A DNA stretch of 64,000 nucleotides from NCBI RefSeq assembly GCF_018736145.1, contig NZ_CP059997.1, positions 10,229,501 to 10,293,500 on the forward strand, written 5' to 3'. The notes under the pieces were generated by a model. It saw only the letters and a program-made list of their open reading frames with translations. It did no database searches and had not been told where the DNA came from. The stretch's first letter is position 1. Each line of letters begins with the position of its first letter. This DNA is from Amycolatopsis sp. CA-230715 (lineage in GTDB: Bacteria > Actinomycetota > Actinomycetes > Mycobacteriales > Pseudonocardiaceae). Below are positions 47,220 through 54,939 of this stretch, one piece after another. A program made the position numbers and the translations under genes.

Positions 47220-48799
47220 CACACCGCTCTGGCCTGATCGCCTTCCGGCACGCCGTGCAGCCCGGCGAAGTACTCGTACTGCGACGGAAGCCGCCCGACG
47301 AGCTCTTTCGCCCGGTCGCGCACCAGCTGGAGCTCCTTGGCCGCGTTCACCTGCTCGAACCGGCTCAGCGCGGCGGGGGCCCTGACCGGCAACCCGCCGA
47401 GGCCGAGGATCATCGCCGTGTACGAATACGGCTCGAACCCGTGGTAGTACGGGAAGATCGTGTCGGCGTCGGGCAGTTTCGCCTGCCACCGCTCGATCCG
47501 CTCGGCGAGCGCGTCCGGCACCGGCCTGGTCTTGGTGTCGCGCCAGTACTGGTTGTCCTGCCTCGCCGCGGCGTAGTAGTGCAGCACCAGGAACTCGCGC
47601 ACGCCGTCCATCACGCCCGCTACCTGCCGGTTGTAGGACGCGCGGAGCCGGTCGTCCCAGTCCTCGCCGGGGAAGTGCTTCACCAGCTGTTCGATCGCGT
47701 TCTGGATGAAGAAGATGCCGGTGGACTCCAACGGCTCGACGAACCCGCTGGCCAGCCCGACCGCGACGCAGTTCCCGGCCCACGACCGCTCGCTGCGGCC
47801 GATCCGCATCCGGATGTGGTTGGCTTCGAGGTCCTCGGCCTCCGGTCCGACGAAGGCCCGCAGCGTCCGCTCGGCCTCCTCCGGAGAGCAGTAGTCGCTC
47901 GCGTAGACGTACCCGGTGCCCACCCTCCCGTACAGCGGGATGGTCCAGATCCAGCCCGCGTCCTGCGCGGTCGCCGTCGTGCACGGCCGGATCCCCCGCG
48001 CGGCCATGTCGGCCGGCACCCGCAGCGCGACCGCGCTGTCGTTCGGCAGAGTGTCCTGATAGGACTGGAACGGCACCCCGAGCGCCTTGTTCAGGAGCAG
48101 GCCGCGGAACCCGGTGCAGTCGATGAACAGGTCACCGCCGAGGTCGCCGTGCTCGCGGGTGCGCACGTGGCTGATCCAGCCGCGCTCGTCGAGCCCGACG
48201 TCGACCACGTCGTCGAGTACGTGCCGCACCCCGCGGTCCGTTCCGTACCCGGTCAGGTACCTGGCCAGCAGGGCGGCATCGAAGTGGTACGCGTACGGGA
48301 ACTGGGTGTCCTGTTCGGACAGAGTGCTGCGGAACGTGCCACCGGCGGCGTGCTCGGTGAAGTCCTGTTCGAACAGGGAACCGTCGTGGTAGCGCGGCGA
48401 CCTGAAGTGGTCGCAGAGGCTCGCGATGAGAAAGCAGTCGGCGTCGAACCGCTCCCCCGGACGCTGGTGCAGCCACCAGTCGGTGAGCGGGAACCCGTCG
48501 ACGACCCGCAGCCGCTCGAACGGATGGTAGAAATGATGCCCGGCGGCACGCCAGTTCTCGAACCGGATCGCCAGCTTGTAGGTCGCCTGGCATTCCGGCA
48601 TCCACTCGCGCTCGTCGAGTCCGAGGTAGTCGAAGAAGTGGCGCACCGTGCTGAAAGTCGCTTCACCGACGCCGATCGTCGGCACGTTCTTCGACTCCAC
48701 CACGGTGACCGCGACCCGGTCCCCGAACGCGGCACTCAGGTAGGACGCCGTCATCCAGCCCGCGGTGCCACCCCCCACCACGACAACACTGTTCACCAT
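47219..48799 (-). CDS. FADH2-dependent tryptophan halogenase
   Basis: This 526-residue enzyme has the FAD motif GGGTAGW (9-15), the catalytic lysine K75 in ATYKLAIRF, the halogenase signature WIWTIP and the glutamate in FVEPLEST that positions the substrate. It should make HOCl/Lys-chloramine from FADH2, O2 and chloride and chlorinate the indole of tryptophan. Position on the ring (5, 6 or 7) cannot be told from motifs. ATG 48799 follows GGAAGGATTCCGAA. The partner flavin reductase is two genes downstream. A chloro-Trp residue is therefore expected in the peptide, as in ulleungmycin and longicatenamycin, which also use PBP-type cyclases. Free Trp as substrate is the usual case for this family. 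Confidence 0.93.
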   Translation of the reverse strand: MVNSVVVVGGGTAGWMTASYLSAAFGDRVAVTVVESKNVPTIGVGEATFSTVRHFFDYLGLDEREWMPECQATYKLAIRFENWRAAGHHFYHPFERLRVVDGFPLTDWWLHQRPGERFDADCFLIASLCDHFRSPRYHDGSLFEQDFTEHAAGGTFRSTLSEQDTQFPYAYHFDAALLARYLTGYGTDRGVRHVLDDVVDVGLDERGWISHVRTREHGDLGGDLFIDCTGFRGLLLNKALGVPFQSYQDTLPNDSAVALRVPADMAARGIRPCTTATAQDAGWIWTIPLYGRVGTGYVYASDYCSPEEAERTLRAFVGPEAEDLEANHIRMRIGRSERSWAGNCVAVGLASGFVEPLESTGIFFIQNAIEQLVKHFPGEDWDDRLRASYNRQVAGVMDGVREFLVLHYYAAARQDNQYWRDTKTRPVPDALAERIERWQAKLPDADTIFPYYHGFEPYSYTAMILGLGGLPVRAPAALSRFEQVNAAKELQLVRDRAKELVGRLPSQYEYFAGLHGVPEGDQARAV

Positions 48800-48826
48800 T
48801 TCGGAATCCTTCCGCTGGTACTGCGG

Positions 48827-49855
48827 TCAATAGATGACCCGGGACTCGGCCGAGATCCGGTTGGCGCGCGACCTGCGGAGGTCGCGGCTGACGTTCAGGC
48901 GCCGGAGCCACCGGTCGGTCCCGTCGAAGCGAGCCCGGAACGGCTTCCGGCCGTGCACCATCCGGTAGTTGTCGACGAAGACGATGTCGCCCGGTTTCAG
49001 GACGACCCCGGACATCACCCTGTCGATCGCGGCGCAGATCTCTTCGAAGGCCTCGCGCTCCTCCGCGTCCTCGATCTCGTCCATGAACGCGGGATCGATG
49101 CGGAGGTACGGCGCGTCCGGGGCCCCGAAGAGGATCGCCACCGGTTCCGGTGCGGACAGCGCCCGCTCGACCTGCGCGTAGCTGCGCGCACGCAGATCCG
49201 CCACCTTCGGGTCGTCGTCGGCGGCACGCCCCTGGTTGCCCGCGCGGTGCGAGTGGTCCGGCTGGATGAAGAACCGCTTTTCCAGCAACACCTTCCGCGC
49301 CGCTTCGCCGATCTCGACGTCGTCGATATCGGCCATCGTGGTTTCGACGCCCTCGTGGTTGCGCAAGCACAGGAGCCCGAGGTAGTCGGTGCGCAGCGGG
49401 TGGTAGGCGTCTTCGGTGTGCCAGGTGAGCAGTTCCTCGCTGCCGGAGCCGATCTGCTCCTTCTCGTGCCCCTTGATCGGGAAGACATCGTGCATCAGGT
49501 AGCCGTCCTGCTGGGTCGCCCACGCGATCGGCTCGCCAAGCAGGCAGGAGATCAGGAAGAACGCCACGTCGTAGCGCAGCGAGGGCGACGGCACCGGCTT
49601 GTTCGCCCAGTGCGCCGGGGTGTCGCCGATGACCGCGTCGTCCACCGGAAGCCCGGTGACCACCATCGCGCCGTGGCGCTCGGAGAGCCGGTATTCGTGC
49701 ACCGCGGCGCGTACCCGGCGTGGCAGCTCCTGCGCGAAGAGCTGGCTCTCGCGCTGGAACTCCGGCGATTCCACCGTCCCGTACCGCTCCGCGACCACAT
49801 CGACGATCGCATCGATGGCCGCAAGGTCCTCGGCGGCCAGCCTCAGTTCCAGCAC
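48827..49855 (-). CDS. Fe(II)/2-oxoglutarate oxygenase, MppO/VioC/AsnO-like
   Basis: This clavaminate-synthase-like (TauD/CAS family) dioxygenase has 342 residues when started at GTG 49855, six bases after GAAAGGGA. Metal ligands are H146-T-E148 in WHTEDAYHP and H301 in MVHGRKPF; R315 in FDGTDRWLRR should bind 2-oxoglutarate. HxE in place of HxD is usual in the amino-acid beta-hydroxylases VioC (Arg), MppO (enduracididine) and AsnO (Asn). Both enduracididine and Asn are predicted here, so the product is either beta-hydroxy-enduracididine (favoured, because the rest of the mpp set is present) or beta-hydroxy-Asn. It lies 27 bases before the halogenase in the same operon. Confidence 0.85.
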   Translation of the reverse strand: MLELRLAAEDLAAIDAIVDVVAERYGTVESPEFQRESQLFAQELPRRVRAAVHEYRLSERHGAMVVTGLPVDDAVIGDTPAHWANKPVPSPSLRYDVAFFLISCLLGEPIAWATQQDGYLMHDVFPIKGHEKEQIGSGSEELLTWHTEDAYHPLRTDYLGLLCLRNHEGVETTMADIDDVEIGEAARKVLLEKRFFIQPDHSHRAGNQGRAADDDPKVADLRARSYAQVERALSAPEPVAILFGAPDAPYLRIDPAFMDEIEDAEEREAFEEICAAIDRVMSGVVLKPGDIVFVDNYRMVHGRKPFRARFDGTDRWLRRLNVSRDLRRSRANRISAESRVIY

Positions 49856-49946
49856 AGCTCGTCCCTTTCTTACGACGATGAGCATCTTGGTACACAGTGG
49901 ACACTCTCGGCGAAGCACGGAATCCACTGCGGTGTAACGAATCCGC

Positions 49947-50159
49947 TCAACGGCCCATGGCCTCGATCAGGCTGTTCGGCCGCATGTCCGTCCAGTTCTC
50001 GGTGACGTAGTCGACCGCGGACTTCCGGTCGGTCTCGGCCAGCACGACCCGCCATCCCGCCGGCACGTCGGCGAAGGACGGCCACAGCGAATGCTGGCCT
50101 TCGTCGTTCACCAGTACCAGGTAGGTGCCGTCTTCGTCCTCGAACGGGTTCGTGGCCAT
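49947..50159 (-). CDS. mbtH: MbtH-like protein
   Basis: This 70-residue protein starts at ATG 50159 after AAGGAG. It has the family signature NDEGQHSLWPSFADVPAGW (about 18-36) and DYVTENWTDMRP (50-61), including the conserved Trp residues that grip the A domain. MbtH-like proteins bind adenylation domains and are often needed for their folding and activity. As the only one in the window and the first gene of the leftward tailoring operon, it probably serves all four NRPSs. Longer upstream in-frame codons lack a ribosome site and are out of family size. Confidence 0.95.
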   Translation of the reverse strand: MATNPFEDEDGTYLVLVNDEGQHSLWPSFADVPAGWRVVLAETDRKSAVDYVTENWTDMRPNSLIEAMGR

Positions 50160-50379
50160 TCGCACTCCTTGTCGGCTCGGGGATGCACGAAGCTTCGTTG
50201 AGCCGCAACGGTTGTCGCCACAAACTTGACGCGAGGGCGAAACAGCGGGTGCGCTGGGCAGGAAGGCCTTCTCCCGAAACTCGAAGGACACCTCACCCAC
50301 GACGTGAGAAAGCGTCCCTCGACGCCACCCACCCCCGCGTCCGAGGATTCGCCGTGCTGGCTCAGTACACTGAATTCGC
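50160..50379. promoter_or_regulatory. Divergent promoter region of mbtH and the phosphotransferase gene
   Basis: This 220-base spacer lies between the leftward mbtH start and the rightward phosphotransferase start. It must hold the promoter of the tailoring operon. On the right, TACACT at 50366-50371 fits a -10 element only eight bases before ATG 50380 and no Shine-Dalgarno sequence is present, so the rightward transcript is probably leaderless. No convincing -10/-35 pair for mbtH could be picked. Confidence 0.45.
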
Positions 50380-51276
50380 ATGACCGACACCGAGTTCGAG
50401 ATCACCGCGGACCTGGTCCGCGACCTGGTGCGGGAGCAGCATCCCGACCTCGCGGGGCTGACCATCCGCGAGGTGGCGGGTGGCTGGGGCAACCAGATGT
50501 GGCGGCTGGGCGACGAGCTGGCGGTGCGCATGCAGCGCATGGACCCCACCCCGGAACTCCAGCTCAAGGAGCGGCGCTGGCTCCCCGTGCTGGCCCCGCG
50601 CCTGCCGCTCCCGGTGCCGACCCCGGTTCGGTTCGGCGAACCCTCCGCACGCTTCCCCAAGCACTGGACCGTGATGACATGGGTGCCCGGCGAGCCACTC
50701 GATCACGGCACGATCACCCGCGGCACCCATGCGGCCGACGCGCTGGCCGGCTTCCTCCGCGCACTCCACATCGACGCACCCGCCGACGCCCCGATCGCCC
50801 TGGACCGCGGCGCCCACCCCCGAGACTGCGCCGACGGCTTCGAGAACTTCCTCCACGCCGTCGCCCTCGACGACATCGCACCCGAAGTCCGGGCCGTCTG
50901 GGACGACGCCGTCGCCGCCCGCGCCTGGGAGGGCCCGCCGGTGTGGGTGCACGGCGACCTCCATCCCGCGAACGCCGTCGTCTCGGACGGAACGCTCTCA
51001 GGCATCATCGACTTCGGCGACCTGTTCGCAGGCGACCCGGCGTGGGACCTCGCCGCCGCATGGGTCCTGCTACCCCAGGGCATGGCCTCGCGGTTCTTCG
51101 ACAGCTACGCGCACGCGGACGAAGCAGCGATCCGGCGCGCCCGCGGACTGGCCGCCCTGAAATGCCTCTTCCTCATTCTCATGGGACAGAACGGAGACCG
51201 GGGCCTTCCCGGCGGCAAACCGCACTGGGGACCCGCCGGCCGGGCGGCACTCGATCGCGTGCTGACGGACATATGA
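50380..51276 (+). CDS. APH-family phosphotransferase
   Basis: This 298-residue kinase-fold protein has the aminoglycoside phosphotransferase (APH/choline kinase) signatures: VWVHGDLHPANAVV (catalytic loop, His-Gly-Asp) and GIIDFGD (metal-binding Asp) near residues 189-215. ATG 50380 follows a -10-like TACACT by eight bases without a ribosome site, suggesting a leaderless mRNA. It is the only rightward gene between the NRPS cluster and the TfuA/YcaO locus and converges on tfuA with a 25-base gap. Self-resistance by phosphorylation of a product or intermediate is possible but not shown; a general small-molecule kinase is equally possible. Confidence 0.8.
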   Translation: MTDTEFEITADLVRDLVREQHPDLAGLTIREVAGGWGNQMWRLGDELAVRMQRMDPTPELQLKERRWLPVLAPRLPLPVPTPVRFGEPSARFPKHWTVMTWVPGEPLDHGTITRGTHAADALAGFLRALHIDAPADAPIALDRGAHPRDCADGFENFLHAVALDDIAPEVRAVWDDAVAARAWEGPPVWVHGDLHPANAVVSDGTLSGIIDFGDLFAGDPAWDLAAAWVLLPQGMASRFFDSYAHADEAAIRRARGLAALKCLFLILMGQNGDRGLPGGKPHWGPAGRAALDRVLTDI

Positions 51277-51301
51277 CACACGCTCGCATCGAACTCCCGG
51301 C

Positions 51302-52684
51302 TCAGCGAGCGTCGAGCCCGACGAGGTCCGGGTTGTAGCGCGCCAGCAGGTAGAAGGCGCGTCCCGCCATGGTCAGGCTGTCGAGCGAGTCGAGGCCGCG
51401 GTCCATCGCCGCCAGTTCGAGGTCGTCGCGGGTGACTCCCCAAAGCCCGGCGAACAGGCCGAGGATCTTCTCGGGTGCCAGGTCGTTCAGGTCCCGGTGC
51501 TGGTGTTCGGCGAACACGCGATCGTTGACCTCCCAGGCGAGTTCGACGACGCGTCGCGCTTCGGTCCAGAAAGGACGGTCGCGCAGCCGCTGGATCGCGA
51601 GTTCGTCGCGGGTCAGTCCGGGGCGTACGCGGAAGCTGCGGACGAGAAAGGTGGCCAGCCGCTCGGGCGGTGTCAGGGTGTCGCGTTCGGTCCGGGTCAC
51701 CCACTGCTCGAGGAACCCGAGCCGGGCAGGATCGGCGGGGAGCCGGTAGAGGCCGCGGTGCTCGCCGTGGCGCACCGCGGTTTCCGCCAGGCCGGTGTCC
51801 GGCGCGCCCGCCCCGCACTCCTCGGCACACGCCGTCGCCAGCACCTCGAAAACCATCTCGCGGTGCAGTCGTGGGTAGCCGGGGGCGAAGAGCTGGCAGG
51901 CGCGCAGGACCCCGAGGTCGCCCTGGTGCGAGGAGTCGCCGATGCCGAGACCCGAAGCGCCGACCTGCCACAGGTGCAGAAAGGACGTCCGGTTCACCGC
52001 GGGTTTTTCGCGCGGGGCGGAGGTTTCGCCGCTGCTTGCCCGGTGCAGCACGTCCAGCAGTAGCAGCGCGTCCTCGCGTTTGGGATCGCGACGATGCGTG
52101 ACGCAGTACCGCCGGATCTCCCGAACGGCTTCCCCGTCGAGCCCCGCCTCCCGCCCCGCCGCGACAAGACCATCGTAGGAACGCCTGCCGAACGGCCACC
52201 CGGCCAGCGTCGCGATCACACGCGCCGCGGTATCGCTGCCACAGACCCCGTCCTCCACCGCCCGCGACAACGTGGCCCGCATGCACACCAGCGGCTCCGA
52301 CAACGCCCGGTACTCCTCCTCCGCGGTGCTGTGCAACAACGTCACCTCGTCATCCGCCGCCAGCCGCCCAGCACGGTAATCCGCGTAGATCCCCCCAATC
52401 CCTTCCATCCCAAAACAATCCAACTCCGCCGCGCGAAGCGCGCCCATACTCGAAGCGCCGAGAACCCGGACCCCCGCGCCCAGCAACGCCAGGATCTCCT
52501 TGTGCCGCACCGCACCCACCTGGTGGAAATAGCCGTCCACGATACCGGCCACATCACCCGCGCCAAGCGACAACCGCAGCAGATCACCCGCGGCCACCGG
52601 CGGCAGCACCTCGATCCCCGAATCCCCCACCAGATCACCGGCATCCGGCAAACTCGGTCCGGCGAAGAGAAGACAACGAGGCAT
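51302..52684 (-). CDS. tfuA: TfuA-like thioamidation partner with long C-terminal extension
   Basis: Residues 1-200 of this 460-residue protein are a TfuA core: FAGPSLP near the start, DGYFHQVGAVRHKEIL (about 50-65) and GASSMGALRAAEL (about 76-88). TfuA proteins pair with YcaO enzymes to place sulfur into peptide backbones (thioamides), probably by delivering or releasing sulfide. About 240 further residues follow that I cannot assign; they contain FLHLWQVGASG and an Arg/Leu-rich helical segment ending at the C-terminus. The gene starts 21 bases after the YcaO stop, so the two are one unit. The core assignment is firm; the extension is unusual in length. Confidence 0.88.
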   Translation of the reverse strand: MPRCLLFAGPSLPDAGDLVGDSGIEVLPPVAAGDLLRLSLGAGDVAGIVDGYFHQVGAVRHKEILALLGAGVRVLGASSMGALRAAELDCFGMEGIGGIYADYRAGRLAADDEVTLLHSTAEEEYRALSEPLVCMRATLSRAVEDGVCGSDTAARVIATLAGWPFGRRSYDGLVAAGREAGLDGEAVREIRRYCVTHRRDPKREDALLLLDVLHRASSGETSAPREKPAVNRTSFLHLWQVGASGLGIGDSSHQGDLGVLRACQLFAPGYPRLHREMVFEVLATACAEECGAGAPDTGLAETAVRHGEHRGLYRLPADPARLGFLEQWVTRTERDTLTPPERLATFLVRSFRVRPGLTRDELAIQRLRDRPFWTEARRVVELAWEVNDRVFAEHQHRDLNDLAPEKILGLFAGLWGVTRDDLELAAMDRGLDSLDSLTMAGRAFYLLARYNPDLVGLDAR

Positions 52685-52705
52685 GATCCTCCGTCCTTGC
52701 TGTGC

Positions 52706-53875
52706 TCAGAAGTCGTGCAGCGAGGTTCCCGGGCACACCACATGCGCGACCGGGATCCCGATCTCCGGCTGTGTCAGGTCCACGTACACCGGGACGCGAC
52801 CGGTCACCCCTTCGATCCGCTCGGCGACGATCCGCACTTCCTCGTCGAGTGCGGGCACCCGGGTCGACTCGATCGCGTCGAACGGAACCGTCGAATCGTC
52901 CTGCCCCGCGAACGGCGGGGAGTCCGATGACCGCCGGACCCCGAAGACGCGAGCTTCCCGGTACGGGGCGTGGCCGATGTCGTCGCGCGCCCCCGCGATG
53001 GCCGTCGCACGGGACTGCGCCGCCTCGGTGAGCGCGCGCGAGAGGGCGACCGACGCGTCCAGGTGCGCACCGGCGCCACCGAACGTCGTCGGGAACGCGT
53101 CACTCCAAATCCGCGCGTCGAAAGCCGGGATGCGAAAGGGGTTCTCCAGGAATCGCATCTGGACGTGCACCTTCGTCGCGCGGTACCGGTCGAGGAGTTC
53201 GGCGAGGCCGGTGTCGCCGACGGTGCCCGGATCCACCAGCGGCGGCGGTCCCCCGCGCGCCGCACGTGCCATCGAGTCGCGCTCGACGACCTCGTACATC
53301 CCGTGCAACAGCGCCTCGTCCAGGGTGTTCCCGCTGGCCAAGCCGTTGCTGCTGGCGCGGAACAGCGGCGGGGCCCAGTGCCCGTCGACCCGGTAGTCCA
53401 AGCGGAGGAGATCCGCGGGCACGGCGGACTCACCGCCGCCGATCAGGTGCGCCGTCCGCCACGGCAGCAGTGCGTCCGGGTTGAGGTGGTTCCGCTTGGC
53501 CAGCGCGAGTTCGCCGACCCGGTAGCCGACGACGCGCTCCATCTCCTCGACCGTGCTCATCCGAGCGGCGGCAGGCAGCGGATTTTCCGCGTGCCACAGC
53601 TCGACCGCCTCCATCGCCGCGGAAACCCGGGCGAGCGCGTTGCTGATGCCCTTGCCCTGCGAAACGGACAGGGTACGGGAATTGGGCCTGATCGCCTGGA
53701 AGACCGGAATCCCGATCTCGTCGAGCCAGGTGACCTCCGCGACCCGGGTGATGCCGAGCCGCGGCAGCTTCGGCTCGATCCACCGCCACGTCTCCTCCGG
53801 GGTGCGACTTCGATGTGTTCCCTCGAACAGGATCTTGACCGGGCTCGGTCCCGCCGCTTCCTCGGTGCGCGTCAT
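52706..53875 (-). CDS. ycaO: YcaO-domain ATP-dependent backbone-modifying enzyme (probable thioamide synthetase)
   Basis: This 389-residue YcaO protein contains the ATP/Mg motifs SQGKGISNALARVSAAMEAVE (residues about 72-92), YEVVERDS and the ALTEAAQSR helix. YcaO enzymes activate a backbone amide with ATP; with a TfuA partner, and no E1-like or ocin-ThiF partner here, thioamide formation is the best-supported reaction. There is no proline-rich PxPxP end (it ends GTSLHDF), which is common outside azoline formers. It starts at ATG 53875, after a hairpin that follows the precursor gene, and is followed by tfuA. A tRNA- or MCR-modifying YcaO is unlikely given the small upstream peptide gene. Confidence 0.88.
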   Translation of the reverse strand: MTRTEEAAGPSPVKILFEGTHRSRTPEETWRWIEPKLPRLGITRVAEVTWLDEIGIPVFQAIRPNSRTLSVSQGKGISNALARVSAAMEAVELWHAENPLPAAARMSTVEEMERVVGYRVGELALAKRNHLNPDALLPWRTAHLIGGGESAVPADLLRLDYRVDGHWAPPLFRASSNGLASGNTLDEALLHGMYEVVERDSMARAARGGPPPLVDPGTVGDTGLAELLDRYRATKVHVQMRFLENPFRIPAFDARIWSDAFPTTFGGAGAHLDASVALSRALTEAAQSRATAIAGARDDIGHAPYREARVFGVRRSSDSPPFAGQDDSTVPFDAIESTRVPALDEEVRIVAERIEGVTGRVPVYVDLTQPEIGIPVAHVVCPGTSLHDF

Positions 53876-53907
53876 CCGTTACCTCGTTTCGTCTCGTGCG
53901 AGGTGAT

Positions 53908-53945
53908 CGGGCTGGTGGCGCCGTGGGCACGGCACCACCAGCCCG
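53908..53945 (-). terminator. Strong hairpin between precursor and ycaO (attenuator/processing site)
   Basis: A 16-base inverted repeat with a single mismatch (arms 53908-53923 and 53930-53945) encloses a six-base loop. It starts nine bases after the precursor stop and ends about 30 bases before ycaO. There is no T-run, so partial termination or 3'-end protection is more likely than a full stop. Such a hairpin commonly keeps precursor mRNA in excess over enzyme mRNA in RiPP operons. Confidence 0.7.
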
Positions 53946-53953
53946 ACCCGGGC

Positions 53954-54088
53954 TCAGCGGCCGGCGAGTTCGCTGTCCGAGGCCGTCGACTCAGTGGTCA
54001 GCACCAGGTAGACCGAAACCGGGCCCTGCCTGCTGTCCGTCAGGTCCGCGTCCAGCTCGGCCGCCGTGGGCAGCACGAGGTTCTTCAT
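53954..54088 (-). CDS. Candidate RiPP precursor peptide (44 residues)
   Basis: This small gene lies directly upstream of ycaO-tfuA. With ATG 54088 it encodes 44 residues; GTG 54094, two codons earlier, is better spaced from the GGAAGG site. The N-terminal part (MKNLVLPTAAELDADL) has the Leu/Asp/Glu pattern common in leader peptides. It is followed by DSRQG, a hydrophobic strand-like patch (PVSVYLVL) and a Ser/Thr/Glu-rich tail ending SELAGR. No Cys is present, so azoline formation would have to use Ser/Thr; backbone thioamidation fits better. I do not recognise a known precursor family. Size, position, ribosome site and flanking hairpins support it as real and as the YcaO substrate, which is inference. 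Confidence 0.72.
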   Translation of the reverse strand: MKNLVLPTAAELDADLTDSRQGPVSVYLVLTTESTASDSELAGR

Positions 54089-54128
54089 GCGCACGCACTT
54101 CCTTCCTGTTCTCTCATCTTCTGCGGAT

Positions 54129-54150
54129 TTTCCCTGGGATTCCAGGGAAA
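54129..54150 (-). promoter_or_regulatory. Perfect 9-bp hairpin upstream of the precursor gene
   Basis: TTTCCCTGG and CCAGGGAAA form a perfect stem with a four-base loop, about 40 bases before the precursor start and 33 bases after the methyltransferase stop. It may separate the methyltransferase transcript from the precursor, or be part of the precursor's leader. Together with the hairpin at 53908-53945 it brackets the small gene. Confidence 0.5.
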
Positions 54151-54183
54151 CCGAGGAGCGGGAAAGGGTCTCCCGACGAACCG

Positions 54184-54939
54184 TCAGGCGGACGGAGATC
54201 GGTCCAGCACCGCGCCGTAGATCGCGCCGCCCAGCCATTCCTTCCGCTCGACGACCCGCAATCCGATCGCCTGGCAACTGCGCTCGAGGGTGTCGGCGTC
54301 GACGAACACCCAGGGGAACCACGGTCCGGCCTGATCCGCCAGCCGGAACCGCATGCGCTTGTTCCCCGGATAGGACCCCGGCGGTATCGCGCTGCCGTGC
54401 AGTTTCCCTGCCGGGAACCTTCGCCAATCGGTACTGGTCAGGACGATCCGCCCGCTTTCGGTCAACCACGAGGACAGCCGGTGCAAAAAGGCCGGGAGTT
54501 CCTCGACGGTGCCCGCCATTCCGCCGTTTCCGCCGACGGCGAGCACCGTATCGGCGGGACGCGGCGGAACGTGGGAGAACACGTCTTCCCGTACGCACGG
54601 GATGCCCGCCGCGTTCGCCAGGGACACCGCGGCCTCGGCCACCTCGATCCCGTACCCGGTGACCCCGCGCCGCGCGAGGATCTCCAGGTGACGTCCGGTA
54701 CCGCACCCCGCGTCGATGACGTACCCGTCCCGCACCCAGTCGAGCACGCCGATATCGGCCGGTTCGTTCGCCCCCGGCTCCCGCTTCCACCATTCCAGTG
54801 GCTGTGGCATGAGCGGCAGGGTGCTGTTTTCGATTTCGACGGAGAGCGCGCCCGGCCGCTGCGCGGACCGCAAAGCCTGGTCGAGGAGATTGAGCCCCAC
54901 TATCGACACCCGAATCACCGAAAAACAATCATTCGTCAC
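54184..54939 (-). CDS. Class I SAM-dependent methyltransferase of the YcaO/TfuA locus
   Basis: This 251-residue protein has the SAM motif VIDAGCGTGRHLEILA (about 75-90) and an acidic EVAE following strand 2. The C-terminal half (WFPWVFVDADTLERSCQAIGL) fits small-molecule or peptide methyltransferases, but I cannot name a subfamily. ATG 54939 lies eight bases after GAGGAG. It is the first leftward gene after the divergent LysR promoter region and is followed by the precursor, YcaO and TfuA genes, so it may methylate the modified peptide. A role unrelated to the peptide is possible. No signal or membrane segment. Confidence 0.75.
   Translation of the reverse strand: MTNDCFSVIRVSIVGLNLLDQALRSAQRPGALSVEIENSTLPLMPQPLEWWKREPGANEPADIGVLDWVRDGYVIDAGCGTGRHLEILARRGVTGYGIEVAEAAVSLANAAGIPCVREDVFSHVPPRPADTVLAVGGNGGMAGTVEELPAFLHRLSSWLTESGRIVLTSTDWRRFPAGKLHGSAIPPGSYPGNKRMRFRLADQAGPWFPWVFVDADTLERSCQAIGLRVVERKEWLGGAIYGAVLDRSPSA

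Noticed and set aside
48827..49927. Longer oxygenase protein from an ATG upstream of GTG 49855
   Set aside because: The extra residues (RRECPLCTK) are not family-like, while GTG 49855 has a GAAAGGGA site at good distance.
49947..50660. Long upstream extension of the MbtH-like frame
   Set aside because: MbtH-like proteins are about 70 residues; ATG 50159 has AAGGAG, and the upstream part overlaps the divergent phosphotransferase gene.
50380..51276. Phosphotransferase as a TvaC-like partner in Ser/Thr dehydration of a thioamitide
   Set aside because: No HopA1-type lyase partner, cypemycin-type decarboxylase or matching precursor is present, and the gene faces the other way with its own promoter.
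51280..51312. ACGCTCG/CGAGCGT dyad as a bidirectional terminator between the phosphotransferase and tfuA genes
   Set aside because: The stem is only seven bases with a 19-base loop, overlaps the tfuA end and has no T-run.
51302..53875. YcaO/TfuA acting on the NRPS peptide to make a thioamidated nonribosomal product
   Set aside because: YcaO enzymes act on ribosomal peptides, a candidate precursor gene sits in the same unit, and the locus has its own regulator; nothing links it to the NRPS beyond distance.
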